A DNA stretch of 64,000 nucleotides from Arthrinium phaeospermum (lineage: Eukaryota > Ascomycota > Sordariomycetes > Amphisphaeriales > Apiosporaceae), in contig QYRS01000003.1 in the NCBI GenBank assembly GCA_006503535.1, positions 310,001 through 374,000 of the forward strand. Reading direction: 5' to 3'. A program made the position numbers and the translations under genes. Positions 19,499 through 30,491 of the stretch are shown here, in pieces; the first letter of the stretch is position 1, and each line of letters starts with the position of its first letter. The notes beneath the pieces are model-generated. The model was not told the DNA's origin. It searched no databases and was given only the letters and a program-made list of their open reading frames with translations.

Positions 19499-21238
19499 TC
19501 ATACCCGCATCCCCTTCACCACCCCCCGCAACTGCCCCATCGCCTCCGCATCCAAATACAACGCCACGTCCACCCCGCCATCATCCGTCGCCGGATCCAG
19601 CAAGACCACGATGCCATCCGTCTTGCCCATGACCGCGTGCACGTACCGCGGCCTCGCACTCTTTCTAGTCGCCTCTTCATCTGCTGAGGTATCTCCTCCA
19701 GAGTAAATCCCAAAGTCGATATCGTACAGCCGCGTCCGCAGCCACGACGTCACAATCAAGTGCCTTGGCCCCAGGAATCCCCGCCAGAGCCGCTGCGGCG
19801 CCACCTCGTACGCCGCCTCGTGCAGCAGGGCCGCCACGGCGTCGGGCGTGAACTGCCGGAGGGTCTGCCGGAGTTGGCGGGCGAGCGTGCCTGTGGTCAT
19901 GGTTGTATTCTTCTCCGCACCGTTGGAAACCACCTGACTCTGGCTCGGAGGCTTGGCGGGGTCAGCAGAGTAGAGGAGAGACGACGCGGTCGCCTTGATG
20001 TGCGTCATGAACAGCGGCGACCCGAGGAACGTCTCGGGTAAGGGGGGATCGACCCGCCGCCGCGCCTCGAGCGTGTAGTTGAGGAAGACCTCGTCGTCCG
20101 CCGCAAGAGCATATGACGACGACTTGACCGCGCACCGGGCCTGGGTGACGAGGCGGAAGAGATGCGCGAGCAAGGCGTCGGAGCGCGAGATATCATTCCC
20201 ATTGCCATCGTCGCCGCCCGCCTCGGCCCGAGCACGCCCACGCAGCCGCTCGAGCTCCTCGCCCGTAAAGTGCAGCACCGCCGACGCCGCCGGCCGGTTC
20301 AGGTCCCACGTGTGCCAGGGAGCCACGGTCGAAGGAGACAGCTTCGTGTTCGCCAGGACCTCGGCCGGCGGCATGTTGTTCCTCGTCGTACCGACGAGGT
20401 AGGGCGAGTACCCCGGCGCCTCCACATCCCACCAACTGAAGCGATGCATGGGCAGCGCGCGAGCCTTCTCACAGAGCTCCGAATCGGGCCCGTTGGCCGA
20501 GTCGATGTCGCCAGCGGCCCGGGCGTCCAGCCGGGGCGGGTCGAAGACCGGCTCGCCAAAGAGCGACGTTGAAGACGACGCGTTACCGTCACTGCGGTTA
20601 CGGCTATTCGCCGCCCACTTGTGCATAAACACCATCATGGACTGCGCATCCGCGACGGGATGCGCCAACCGCACCCCGACGCCGTACCCGCCGCACGAAA
20701 ACAGCGTGATCTGCACCAGCATGCAGGGCAATCCCTCTTCGTCCTTCAAGCCCGCGAGGGCGAGCTTGGCGGGGGAGACCAGGTCTCCCTGCGGAAAGGT
20801 ATCGCTATCCCACCAGACGCCGCCGCCTGGCGGCACGATGGAATCCAAGGCGTAATCGCGTCTCACCACACCCCACTCCACGCCCGGATCGGCGTTCTCC
20901 TCGCCGATCCCTCCTCCATACGTGAGCATGCAGCGCTGGAAGCGATGGGTGTGGTCGCCGGTGCCGGGCCGGAAGGGGGCCCAGTGCAGCTGGCCGGCCC
21001 ACTGGGGGAAGTCGTTCAGGGTATCTATGAAGGAGGCGCGCAGACGACGGACTACCCTGTCCCCAAGAAGATCGTCCGGGGCGGCGTTGGACGGGGCATC
21101 GTATAGCCAAACGGCGCCCGTGTCCGTGAAGCGCGCACATGTCGCGTCGAGAATGGATAACGGCACCGATCTCCTTTCTTTCGTGTGATTATGGGAGGGG
21201 AAGAGCCGTATCGGGCCGGTAGGTTGATTGCTGCCCAT
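19499..21238 (-). CDS. HXXXD-type acyltransferase (trichothecene 3-O-acetyltransferase-like)
   Basis: A 579-residue intronless ORF of the fungal transferase family (PF02458 type). The catalytic H-P-V-A-D motif is at residues 193-197, inside the usual G-V-R-L-A-H-P-V-A-D context. A D-I-D-F-G-I motif near the C-terminus takes the place of the structural D-F-G-W-G. The N-terminal S-x-L-D, the F-P-Q-W-A-G-Q-L block (about 77-84) and the W-D-x-N-R-P stretch also match. Members transfer acyl groups from CoA thioesters to hydroxyls of secondary metabolites. No polyketide or terpene synthase is nearby, so this looks like a lone tailoring or detoxification enzyme. A 50-residue Ser/Thr-rich insertion near 430-460 is unusual but in frame. 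Confidence 0.85.
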   Translation of the reverse strand: MGSNQPTGPIRLFPSHNHTKERRSVPLSILDATCARFTDTGAVWLYDAPSNAAPDDLLGDRVVRRLRASFIDTLNDFPQWAGQLHWAPFRPGTGDHTHRFQRCMLTYGGGIGEENADPGVEWGVVRRDYALDSIVPPGGGVWWDSDTFPQGDLVSPAKLALAGLKDEEGLPCMLVQITLFSCGGYGVGVRLAHPVADAQSMMVFMHKWAANSRNRSDGNASSSTSLFGEPVFDPPRLDARAAGDIDSANGPDSELCEKARALPMHRFSWWDVEAPGYSPYLVGTTRNNMPPAEVLANTKLSPSTVAPWHTWDLNRPAASAVLHFTGEELERLRGRARAEAGGDDGNGNDISRSDALLAHLFRLVTQARCAVKSSSYALAADDEVFLNYTLEARRRVDPPLPETFLGSPLFMTHIKATASSLLYSADPAKPPSQSQVVSNGAEKNTTMTTGTLARQLRQTLRQFTPDAVAALLHEAAYEVAPQRLWRGFLGPRHLIVTSWLRTRLYDIDFGIYSGGDTSADEEATRKSARPRYVHAVMGKTDGIVVLLDPATDDGGVDVALYLDAEAMGQLRGVVKGMRV

Positions 21239-21713
21239 ATTGATGTATGTGTAAGAGCAATGCTAAGGCCTGTTCGTGTGAGAATGTATGTTCAAGTGGT
21301 CTCGTATTGGATTATCCAGATATAGCTCCATCATGGCCAGAGTACGACGTCGCCTGTACCACATCCCATCGTGTCTTTATATGTGAGGTGTTGAGGACCA
21401 AAATGGATCCCGTCTGACCAGGAAAGCCGAACTTCTCATAATGACCGTCATACACGTGACCACGGGGAAACCCCAAAAGGAAACAACGACCCCGTCAAAA
21501 CGTATTACCCCCAGCTCTGGCAATCCATTTGACGTGAGCTTCCGAACGTGCTTAATTCAATCTGTGTTCGTAGATAGCCTCAAGTGTTGTATGATGTTGG
21601 CGTTGACAAGCAGAGCTCACCCATGCCATTCGCTGTCCAAGAACTGCAAATCTACATGACTCGTAAACTCAGAATGAATGAATTACCGCTACCTACATAC
21701 ACGACACCCCAGT
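21239..21713. other. intergenic, upstream of the acyltransferase and downstream of XDH
   Basis: Contains the acyltransferase promoter and the end of the XDH transcript. No coding region is convincing. Confidence 0.45.
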
Positions 21714-24700
21714 CTAAATAGCGATAAAAAAGCTCTTCTCCCCTCCTTGGGCAACACCCGCGCCCGCTCCATGATAGGATCCACGCAAGACAACCGAATC
21801 CGCTCCGGCGTCGCCGGGCTCTCCAGCCTCAACAACCCATCATCTGCGCCTCCCTCGGCCCCGAGCCGGGCTTGGACCCCATAGTCGGCCCGCGCCGCCT
21901 TGAGCGCGTCGCGGATCGCGAAAAACACCGAGCTGCCCATGAACAGCGGCGGCTCGCCCACGCCCCGGCTTCGCTGGATCGTCCGCAGGTTCTCCCACGT
22001 CACCCCCTTGAGCAGGCTCACGTTGAACTGCTGCGGGATGTCCCGGAAGCCGGGGATCTTGTACGCGCCGGGGCCCTTCGTGAACAGGTTGCCCGCGTTG
22101 GGGCCGTTGCGCAGCCAGAGGCTCTCCTCCATGGTGAAGAGGCCCATGCCCTGCACAAAGGCGCCCTCGATCTGGCCGTAGTCGATCGACGGGTTGATGG
22201 AGCGACCCACGTCCATCTTGATGTCGGCCTGCCGACAGCTCCACGTACCAGTCAGACAGTCCACCTCGACCTCGGCAGCCGCGACTCCTTGGGTAAAGTA
22301 GAAGAACATCTGGCCCTTGTTTTCGCCCCAAGTGTAGCCAATCTCCGGTGTCTTGTAGAAACCATTCGCGCTGAGGTTAACGCGGTCGAAATATGCAGCG
22401 TGTGCAATATCCTTCATTGAAGCGCCGGGTCCCAGCTTCTCCTTGTAGGGTGCCAAGCGAGCATTGAGCTGTTCGCAGGCGTTATGGACAGCATATCCAT
22501 TGAGATCAGATGAGGCGGAGGCTGCCGTGGCCGAGGTGTTGGCGACGGTGTTGGTTGAAGTGTCAGATATATGGATGTCCTCCATGGGAATTTGAAGGGC
22601 CTCTGCCGCAATCATGATCATCTTGGTGTGGAGACCTTGGCCCATCTCCGTTCCACCATGAGCTACCAGAACCGAACCGTCGTGATAGATGTGTACCAGG
22701 GCGCCCGCTTGGTTCAGCCACAGAGCCGTGAAGGAAATTCCAAACTTCGTGGGAATCAAGGCAAGACCTCGCTTGCGCCACTTGTGCGACTTGTTGAACT
22801 CGGTAACGGCTTTGCGGCGCTCTGCATAAGCCGACTCTTCCTGGACCTGCTTGTACATCAAGGGGACATGCCAGTCCTGAATCGGCTGGTTGAAGTGCGT
22901 TTCCTCGTTCGGCTTGTAGAAGTTTATCTCCCGCAGTTCCTCGACAGGCATGCCCAACCGGTCTGCGACTTCCGACATATACGACTCTGCCATGAACAAA
23001 CCCTGAGGACCTCCGAAGCCACGGAATGCCGTGTTCGACATCGTGTTGGTCTTGCAGAGCCGACCGCGAATGTGCACGTTCGGGATCTTGTAGCAACTGT
23101 CGATATGTGTCATTGCCCGCTCACAGACGGCGGGAGACAGGTCAAACGACCACCCAGCGTTGTTGAAGACGTCGGCATCCAGAGCCTGGAGCTTGCCGTC
23201 CTTGTTGACGCCAACCTTCCACTTGCACAGGAACGGATGTCTCTGTCCTGACATGATCATGTCCTCGTCGCGATTCAGCATGCATCGTACCGGCCGCTTA
23301 GTCTTCTGTGCGGCGAGGGCCATCATCGTGCTGAGCTGGACACATCTCGTTTCCTTGCCTCCAAACCCGCCTCCCAGGCGCTTAACACGCGCGACGACTT
23401 TATTGGCTTGGACGCCGAGAATTCTCGCTGCGAAGATTTGACTGGAGTATAATCAGTATGAATTGTCACTAGTGTGCCATGATGATGCTTACCTCTCCGT
23501 GGGGTTCTGGCTGCTGGTCCAGATCTCCATCTCCCCATCTTCTGGTTTCGGTATGCAAAGACAAGCGTTCGTCTCGAGGTAGAAGTGCTCCTGTCCGCCC
23601 ATCCTGGTGACGCCAGAGAAGATATAGTCGCAGTTCTTGAAGGCCTCCTCCGCGTCACCTTTCTTCAGATAACGGTAAAACTTGTGGAAGCTCTCCTTCT
23701 CGATCGCCTCTTCCATAGTGAATTGCTGGTAGCGTCTCGTATTCGATCTTGACGGCTCTAGCGCCATCAGCTGCCCTGGCCTTCGAGGTCGCCAAAACGA
23801 TGGCGATAGGCTGGCCGGCCGTGAATACCTCATCCTCGGCAAAGAATAGATCGTCAAAGTTCGGTGCGCCCCATTTGTTGTCATTGGCGTGGTGGAGATC
23901 ATCCTTGTCAACGATGTCGACCACCCCAGGAATGTCTAAGGCAGCCGTGTAGTCGCGAGAGATGATCTTCGCGCGTGGCCTTGTCGAGAAGACCAGGGCA
24001 GCATGAAGCTCGTTCTTCATAGGCGGAATGTCGTCTGTATACTGCGCCTCGCCGGTGACCTGTTTCAGCGCTGCGACGTGGTTTTTCGCTTTGCCGATTG
24101 TCTCCTTTGTGTACTCGGCTGTCGCCTCTCGGTCCTCCCATCCCTTGGACAGTTCTCTTTCGAGCTCTTCGACTGCCTGGCTATCGCCATGTTCGCTTTC
24201 GGCACTAAGACCAGATAAGACATCATGGTAAAACCGGTAGAAGAAGCTGAGCGCCAGGGACTTTCTGTAAGACGCCATGCCTCCTGGTACCCCAAACTCC
24301 AGATTAAAATCTGATTCCAGAGCGTTCATGGCACCCTCCAAGGTGTCGGGATGTGCGAGCATTTTACCCATCAAATACTCATTTGTTTTCTTTGCCGCTA
24401 CCGTGAAGGGGGCCATGCCGCCGTACACCAAATTGCAATGCTCCACGGTTCCCTTCTCGTTGACCCTCACATGCAAGGCGCCTGTAACAATGGCAATGTC
24501 GTCATCCTTACGTTTCGCCTGCTTGTAGGCTCTGAAATAGTCCCCTTTCGTTTTGGTAATTGGAATGCGTATCGATGCGATGACCGCATCGGGTTCAAGA
24601 GCCGTCCGCCGGTAGCCCTTGAAGAATGTAGACATCGGTATTTCCGTTTCTTTCTGTAAAGACTTGGCGATCAGAACAGCATCGGCTGCCATGAAAACAG

Positions 24701-25936
24701 GGTTCAGATCTGAGATGGGGGAAGCAGTCGCCAGATTGCCGGCCGGCGTTCCGACATTGCGAATCTGCCGCCCTGCGAAGTACTTCAATTGCTTGTAGAT
24801 GGCCTCGAATATTTGGCCTTTCGCATCTCCATAATGCTTGATGGCCTCTTGGCAGATGTTCTCCAGGTCCGTTAGGACGACGTTGCCGCCGATCTCGATA
24901 TGATCGTCCTTGAAGCTGTATTGCCTCAACTCCGGAATATCTCCAACAAACACCGAAACGGGATATTGCAGAGCCTTGAACTTGATCTCGATCTGGGTCT
25001 CGGTACTGCCGCCAATGATTTTGGCCTCTGGGTAGACACTTTGATCTCCAAAGCTGCTCGAGGGTCATGGGTCGGTACCATCTTTTGCGCTTATTTCCAA
25101 AGGCCAAGGGCTTGAACACATGCTTTTTGAGCGTAGGTGGGAAGATCAACTCGGTGTCCTTGTTATACTCGATGAAACCGGGAGGAGTAAAGCGCTTGAT
25201 GGGCTGGCCGTCGTCCAAGCTCTTGCTCTTACAGCATCCACCAGAGGCTTTGCTGCCATCTCCGTTCTCCATACAGCAGCCGGACCCGCCGTTTGCCGTG
25301 CTTCTGCCACACGAGTTCTTGGTGCTGAAGCTCTGGGCGGCATCAAGGATGGGGCGGTATCCTGTACATCGACATAGGTTTCCGTCAAAGGCTTCTTCCA
25401 CATCATATCTGTTGGATTGTCGTTGTTGCGCAACAGGGCATACAGGCTCATGACGATTCCCGGGGTGCAAAAGCCACACTGGCTTCCGTTACTCTTCGCC
25501 ACCCGTTCTTGTGCTGGGTGAGGTTTTGTGACATTTCCAATACCCTCGATGGTGATGACATGTTTTCCATCAACACTCGCCAGCGGTGCCAAGCAGGCGT
25601 TTACGCTAGCATGATATATCTGCTTTGTCGTCGGGTTATACTGGCTGATGACAACAGTACACGCTCCGCAACCTCCTTCAGCACAGCCGCTATATTGGTG
25701 GTAGGATCAGCAGTGGCGTCCTCAAGGCAGGTGCGGGCAGCGGAGACTCACAGTTTCGTGCCGGTCAGACCTATCCCGCGCAGGTACTCAAGCAGTGTAA
25801 CCTCGGGGTCGATTTCGTCGAGCACGACACGTGTACCGTTCAGGAAGAAGCGGATGGTGTCGTCGTATATAGTATTCAACTTAGGCCCATCCGTAGCCAA
25901 TAGATCACGCTCAGGTGAAATAGCGCTGGGCGCCAT
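21714..25936 (-). CDS. hxA: xanthine dehydrogenase (purine hydroxylase I), reading frame broken at five sites
   Basis: Exons 25936-25752, 25689-23493 and 23441-21714 encode all domains of xanthine dehydrogenase (hypoxanthine and xanthine to urate; peroxisomal or cytosolic). In order these are the plant-type 2Fe-2S domain ([10 protein letters not shown]), the second Fe-S domain ([15 protein letters not shown]), the FAD domain (G-T-P-A-G-N-L), and the molybdopterin domain with [16 protein letters not shown] and the catalytic G-V-G-E-P-P-L-F. The frame changes near 25406-25412, 25048-25053, 25037-25042, 23717-23724 and 21738-21746. Homology to the family says that 1, 1, 1, 2 and 1 bases are missing. 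With these six bases the three exons join exactly to 1372 codons, the normal size. As written, translation stops soon after the first Fe-S domain. Either the consensus has indel errors or the gene is a very recent pseudogene; no substitution nonsense codons were seen. Confidence 0.9.
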
Positions 25937-27846
25937 GTTCGCAAGGAGATCCAATCAATCGAGCAAGTATCAAGGGCCTTGCTCTCTTCGGTTCGTCTTG
26001 CTCAGACCTATATGGGTAAAGTAAAGAGACGAGATGGACCGATCAGCAATGTGAGGGAGTAGGTATCGTAATCATCCAAGCCAACAGCTCTCGCAGTAGC
26101 AAGTAATTGAACTTGAGTGTAATATCTGAAGATGCAATGCGTAGAGTCAGTCAGACCGCTGACTGGAGGAAGAGAAGTAGGTAGGCGTTTGTTCAGATGA
26201 CCCAGCTGACATCTAGGTTTGGTACCTACATATGCTGGCACATGTGGGGTGTGGCAAAAGAAGCTCTTGTCGGTCTACTTGTAGTCCAGATCTTCGGGCG
26301 ACGGGCGCGTGCCTGGAATGCGGTAAGCCTTCGATTGCCGGGATGCAAGACACAGGACACAAGCGGGCAGCTAGCCAGTCACCATTCTGCATTCGTGGCA
26401 GCAAATCAGAAACACGGATTAAACATTTCGGCGATAAGCCATCTTGAACAACATTCTCTGTTTGTCATTGATCCGAATAGCACCTATCTTGTCCCGTTCA
26501 GCTCGGTCTCTCTTACTGTTTCCGTTACGGACGCAGGCAGCCAAACAGGGGGAAGCCAGATACGAAGGAATATTAGTGGTATCAATCACCCAGCCATTGC
26601 CCAGCGACGCCCTTATCACTGGAATACCCCGCAAAGCTCCATGACCAACCCCACCAAACCATCCCTGTGGTGGATCATCTCTCCTTACCGAACAAAACTT
26701 CGGCCGGCTCCGTGCTCCAGTGCAGGGCTGTCTTCCGCCAGTTCCTACTACTGAAAACTAAGCGCATCACTGCTAGCATTGAAACCTTCGTGCCCATTTC
26801 ATCCGACAAGCCGTGGCTCGATCTTTCGTCGTTTGAAAGAGCCGCGAGAACTTGGGACCCAGTAGATCTAAGGATAGGATCTCTTATCAGAAGGCGGCTG
26901 CTAGCGGCTTGTCTTACCCGTTTGAAAATTGGGGGCTTCGTGTTCTGGTGCAACCTTGAGGTGTAAGGAACAAACCTTTCATCGCATCTTTAGAAGGACC
27001 TACGATGTTGATCTATTACCGGGGGGTTATTAACCACATTCTTGCCGTATGTATTTGTGAAATCCTTAGCCCTCTCCTAAGTGTTATTGGCAAGCACGGA
27101 AACAGTGGTATTGCAAGCATGAGTCAAGTTGCAACGATCCAGATTGTGTCATGAATAAGGATCATTATTCTGTGAAACACCGCTTCATAATGTTGTCGCA
27201 GAGAGCCATCTGCAATACTGATTGATTCGCCTGTGTATATTTGGTTTTCGGATGGAATAGAAGTAGGTAATATTGAAGAGCAGGTTCAGTATACCGACCA
27301 CGCTCTAGACATATATCGCCCTCTCTTTCCCATCTAGCTCCAATCCCATGTCCCTGTCTGCCCCTGCTGCAGTAGATGAAACTATTGACGAGATTATCAA
27401 GACCCAATATTACGGCGCCTATGAGTCGATTTCTGACAAAAGTCTGGGGAAAGGCACACCTTCCCAATTGTCTGTGATACACCAACCCAGGATACCGGCA
27501 TACAGAGGTTAGGGGGCATGCTGTGATACCAGCCTCTTGACATCACTGAGATAATTGCTTCTTCCATGAATATCAAAGCCATTGAACGCCATTCGTCTCT
27601 AGCTCCATGCACACGCCAAATTGTGGCAGTGTTGAAGCTCCTTCGAAATGATTGGGTGGTAAGTAAAATGAAGAACTGGTTGCCTCATAATCACAGCCAC
27701 ATAAATGCGTGCCCTCGAGATTATGTTGCATTAGGCCTTGGGTGCAGACACTGCCCCGACAATAATCTCAAACATGATATCAGATATATCATTCAGCAAC
27801 CCTTTGCCGGGAATTCTTTCCTTGTTCTCAATGTCAACGCCCAGTC
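25937..27846. other. long lower-GC intergenic region
   Basis: About 1.9 kb with lower GC than the neighbouring genes. Several frames of 60-185 codons are open on both strands, but none has a homologous-looking domain, a consistent codon bias or splice signals that extend it. It includes the XDH promoter. I see no transposon termini or tandem repeats. Confidence 0.45.
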
Positions 27847-29517
27847 ATGTCTACTACAACACTTCGTGACATCGGAATGCCCGAGGACAGCTCTGATTTG
27901 CGCCGACAACAGGCGCAATCGAGCCCGGACCTCTTATGTGCTGTAACGGTTGCCTCAACAGCAGCAGCAACGTCTTCAGCCTCTCAATCTGCCTCCGCAA
28001 TCTCGAACACAAGGAAACACCAGTGGCCCGGGGTCTTCCCCACTATGCCCCCCTCTCCACATCTTTCTACTATCCCAAACAGGCTTTTTGCATGGTGCAT
28101 ATCTGCTTGGAAAGGCAAAAGGCTTCAAAACTACCGAGAAGCGTTTGTGACCTCAATAGCCTTTGCAGCTTTGCTCCTGGCTGGTGTGACCTTTTGGCCA
28201 ACCATCACTGCAGCTTTCGATGGTCGCAAATCCGAACTGCTGACGGAGTGGAGTACACGCAAAGACTTTCTGTCTTATTGCGAGGAGGTAGGAAGACATT
28301 TCCCCCCCCTTTCCCCTTTCTCTTTCGCTCTTTGGGATACCATGAGGGCCCTAGATACGATTACTAATTATGGACTACAGCATAACTGGCCGTCGCCATC
28401 ATGCGACGAGGCAAGGGACGTTCAGCTTGAAGCGCCGCCCAACTTCAATCGGTCAGGATGGAAGAGATATCTCACCCCAAAGTGGGTTACTACTCATCCC
28501 CGATTGCGCGCTGACAGTACTGTTCATGTCGACGATTACTCTTCGGGAACGTTAGCCAAACTGTTATTGTATCCTGTGTTCGCTTCCGTTCTGATAGGCA
28601 TCTCGCTGCTTCGAAGCAAGGGGTGGTGCTACCACATAGCACCCGTAACTTCTCCGCGGCTTATCAAATCTCTCGAGGCGTTTGCATACGGCCTACAAGA
28701 CTCGCAGACGGCCAGTCATACGTAGCGACCGGGATCTTCCTCGATCTACGGATCAAACGCATGCAACGACATCTGGACATGCACAACATACCCGGGACAT
28801 CCCAAAAGGGCTTCGTCGACGAAATGCAGCTCATTCCAGCGTCGGGGTCGACGGCGCACGCCTATCCGACCTTACAGATTGGAACATTACCTCTATACTG
28901 GGTGAAGCCAGTGAAACAGGCTCTGCTGAACTACGCAGCAATGTGAACAGTATCCCGGCACTATGTCTTGATCTGCCTACTGGCGAATTCGATTCACTTC
29001 AACCGTCAAGTGCGAGTGAAGCCGATCACAGCTACCACCGAATCCCAGCAAGGCATCTAGATATACACCCGCAAAATGTACTAGTGCATCACGCACCAGA
29101 AACCTACTGCTTGACTGGCGTTAGATCTGCCCCGTTATCCAACAAACAAACCCAAGCTGGCATCGGAGACCTCGACACGCCTCAGCGTAAGCGTACTTCC
29201 AAATGCAAGGTATTACTGCCATAACGAAAATTCAAAGTTAATGCGCTACAGTACCAGCCAATATCCCATATCGAGGAGAAGGAGTGTCTTGCCTGGAATA
29301 CAGAATACGCTGCCTCTCTAGGCGAGCAAGACAACTCCTCTCAAGATCGGCAGTTTCTCTATTGCCTAGTATTACGACCTGCTACTGTACGTAGATATCA
29401 TTGTTTTTGAATCCATTCATGTTGAATTGTGATCTCACATCAAATTTATAGGGCCGTCGCTGTCGCTGCAATGGTCCGTCCATTGCCATACAAGACTCAC
29501 TTTCCAGCCTCACTTGA
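27847..29517 (+). CDS. multi-exon protein of unknown function with one or two membrane segments
   Basis: The model joins 27847-28287, 28381-28644, 28700-29209, 29252-29386 and possibly 29452-29517. Intron 1 (93 bases, GTAGGA...TACTAAT...CAG) could be read through in frame, but the perfect branch site and the matching sequence on either side favour splicing. The introns at 28645-28699 and 29210-29251 keep the frame. Visible features are a Ser/Ala-rich N-terminus, a hydrophobic segment A-F-V-T-S-I-A-F-A-A-L-L-L-A-G (about residues 98-115), a W-S-T-R-K-D-F-L-S-Y-C-E motif just after it, and a second hydrophobic helix before 28644. This layout (a membrane helix followed by an R-K-D-F-x-x-x-C box) recurs in uncharacterised fungal proteins. 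The 3' end is unresolved because another frame stays open past 29517. GC content is lower than in the housekeeping genes. Confidence 0.45.
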
Positions 29518-30491
29518 GCGAAGGTTTCGAGAGTCTTACACCAGAATCCTTTGAAAGGCCATTGGCAGTTTATATTTTCCCAAGTATTCGAAACCAATTG
29601 CGATCACGCCCGGAGCCTCCGTCGCCCACGATCAAGATCTGGTCAAAATCACGATTGTCGAAAAGTGGATCCAGACATGCAATCATATGTACACGATTGT
29701 GTTAAGAGAGGATCGTTACATCTGCTTCAAGTAAGAAGATACCTACTCTTTTGTTCAATACATACAGACTTCCTACGAATTGTTCTGCTAACAGTCGAAA
29801 AGCACCGTATAAATTCGAACTTGCTACATTCTCAGATTAGGGCTATATCAATAGTTGGAGAGAGAATTAGGATACGGCGGAAATCGAAGTCGATCAAATT
29901 TGAAGAAGAAGTCAAACGTAGTCCCATGGTATGGTTGAAGGCAGGTTTCAAGGAAATGAACTGGTCCTGAAGAGTTCTCGCTTCTCCCCCAGTAGGTATC
30001 TATGCAGGTTTGCTATCTGCCCCTTCATTCGCCCATAGGCACGAGCCAGCATCGGAAACTGTCCACATCGTGGCAGCGTGCGAGAGTTAACTTCAAAGAT
30101 TGGAACAATCAGCTGCTCACATTTCTGGTCCATTATCAGACCCAAACATGACCTCCTGTCCCTGTCTTCGGTTCCCTATTCCCATTAAGAGATCGGCTGC
30201 AAAGATAGGCATCCTCGTATCGTTTTCATCAGTAGCTCGCTCTACATCAAGTGATACAATAGGGCCAAGGTCCCGAAGGTAAAGAGACATATGCTTCAAG
30301 CCCGCTGGCTACACGATTCCAGATATTGAAACCCATTGCAAATAGCGCCTTTTTAATTTGGCAGAGTTCGTTTTTTTCCTTTCTCTTTACTTGCATAGTC
30401 AGATTGTCCAATCACGGCTATCAGTCGTGTATCACCAAGCTTGACTTGAAGTCAACTTCGCAGCAAAGCGGTATAGCTAAGAGTCAGTACC
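29518..30491. other. intergenic or unresolved 3' part of the preceding gene
   Basis: Fragments at 29520-29740 read as plausible protein in two different frames and are followed by a GTAAGA donor-like site, so the gene to the left may continue here. The rest, to 30491, is AT-rich promoter DNA for paralogue copy 1. Confidence 0.35.

Noticed and set aside
25937..30491. Transposon or RIP-affected island suggested by lower GC
   Set aside because: No terminal repeats, target-site duplication, transposase or reverse-transcriptase motifs, and no runs of TpA-rich sequence typical of strong RIP were seen by eye; a dinucleotide calculation would be needed.
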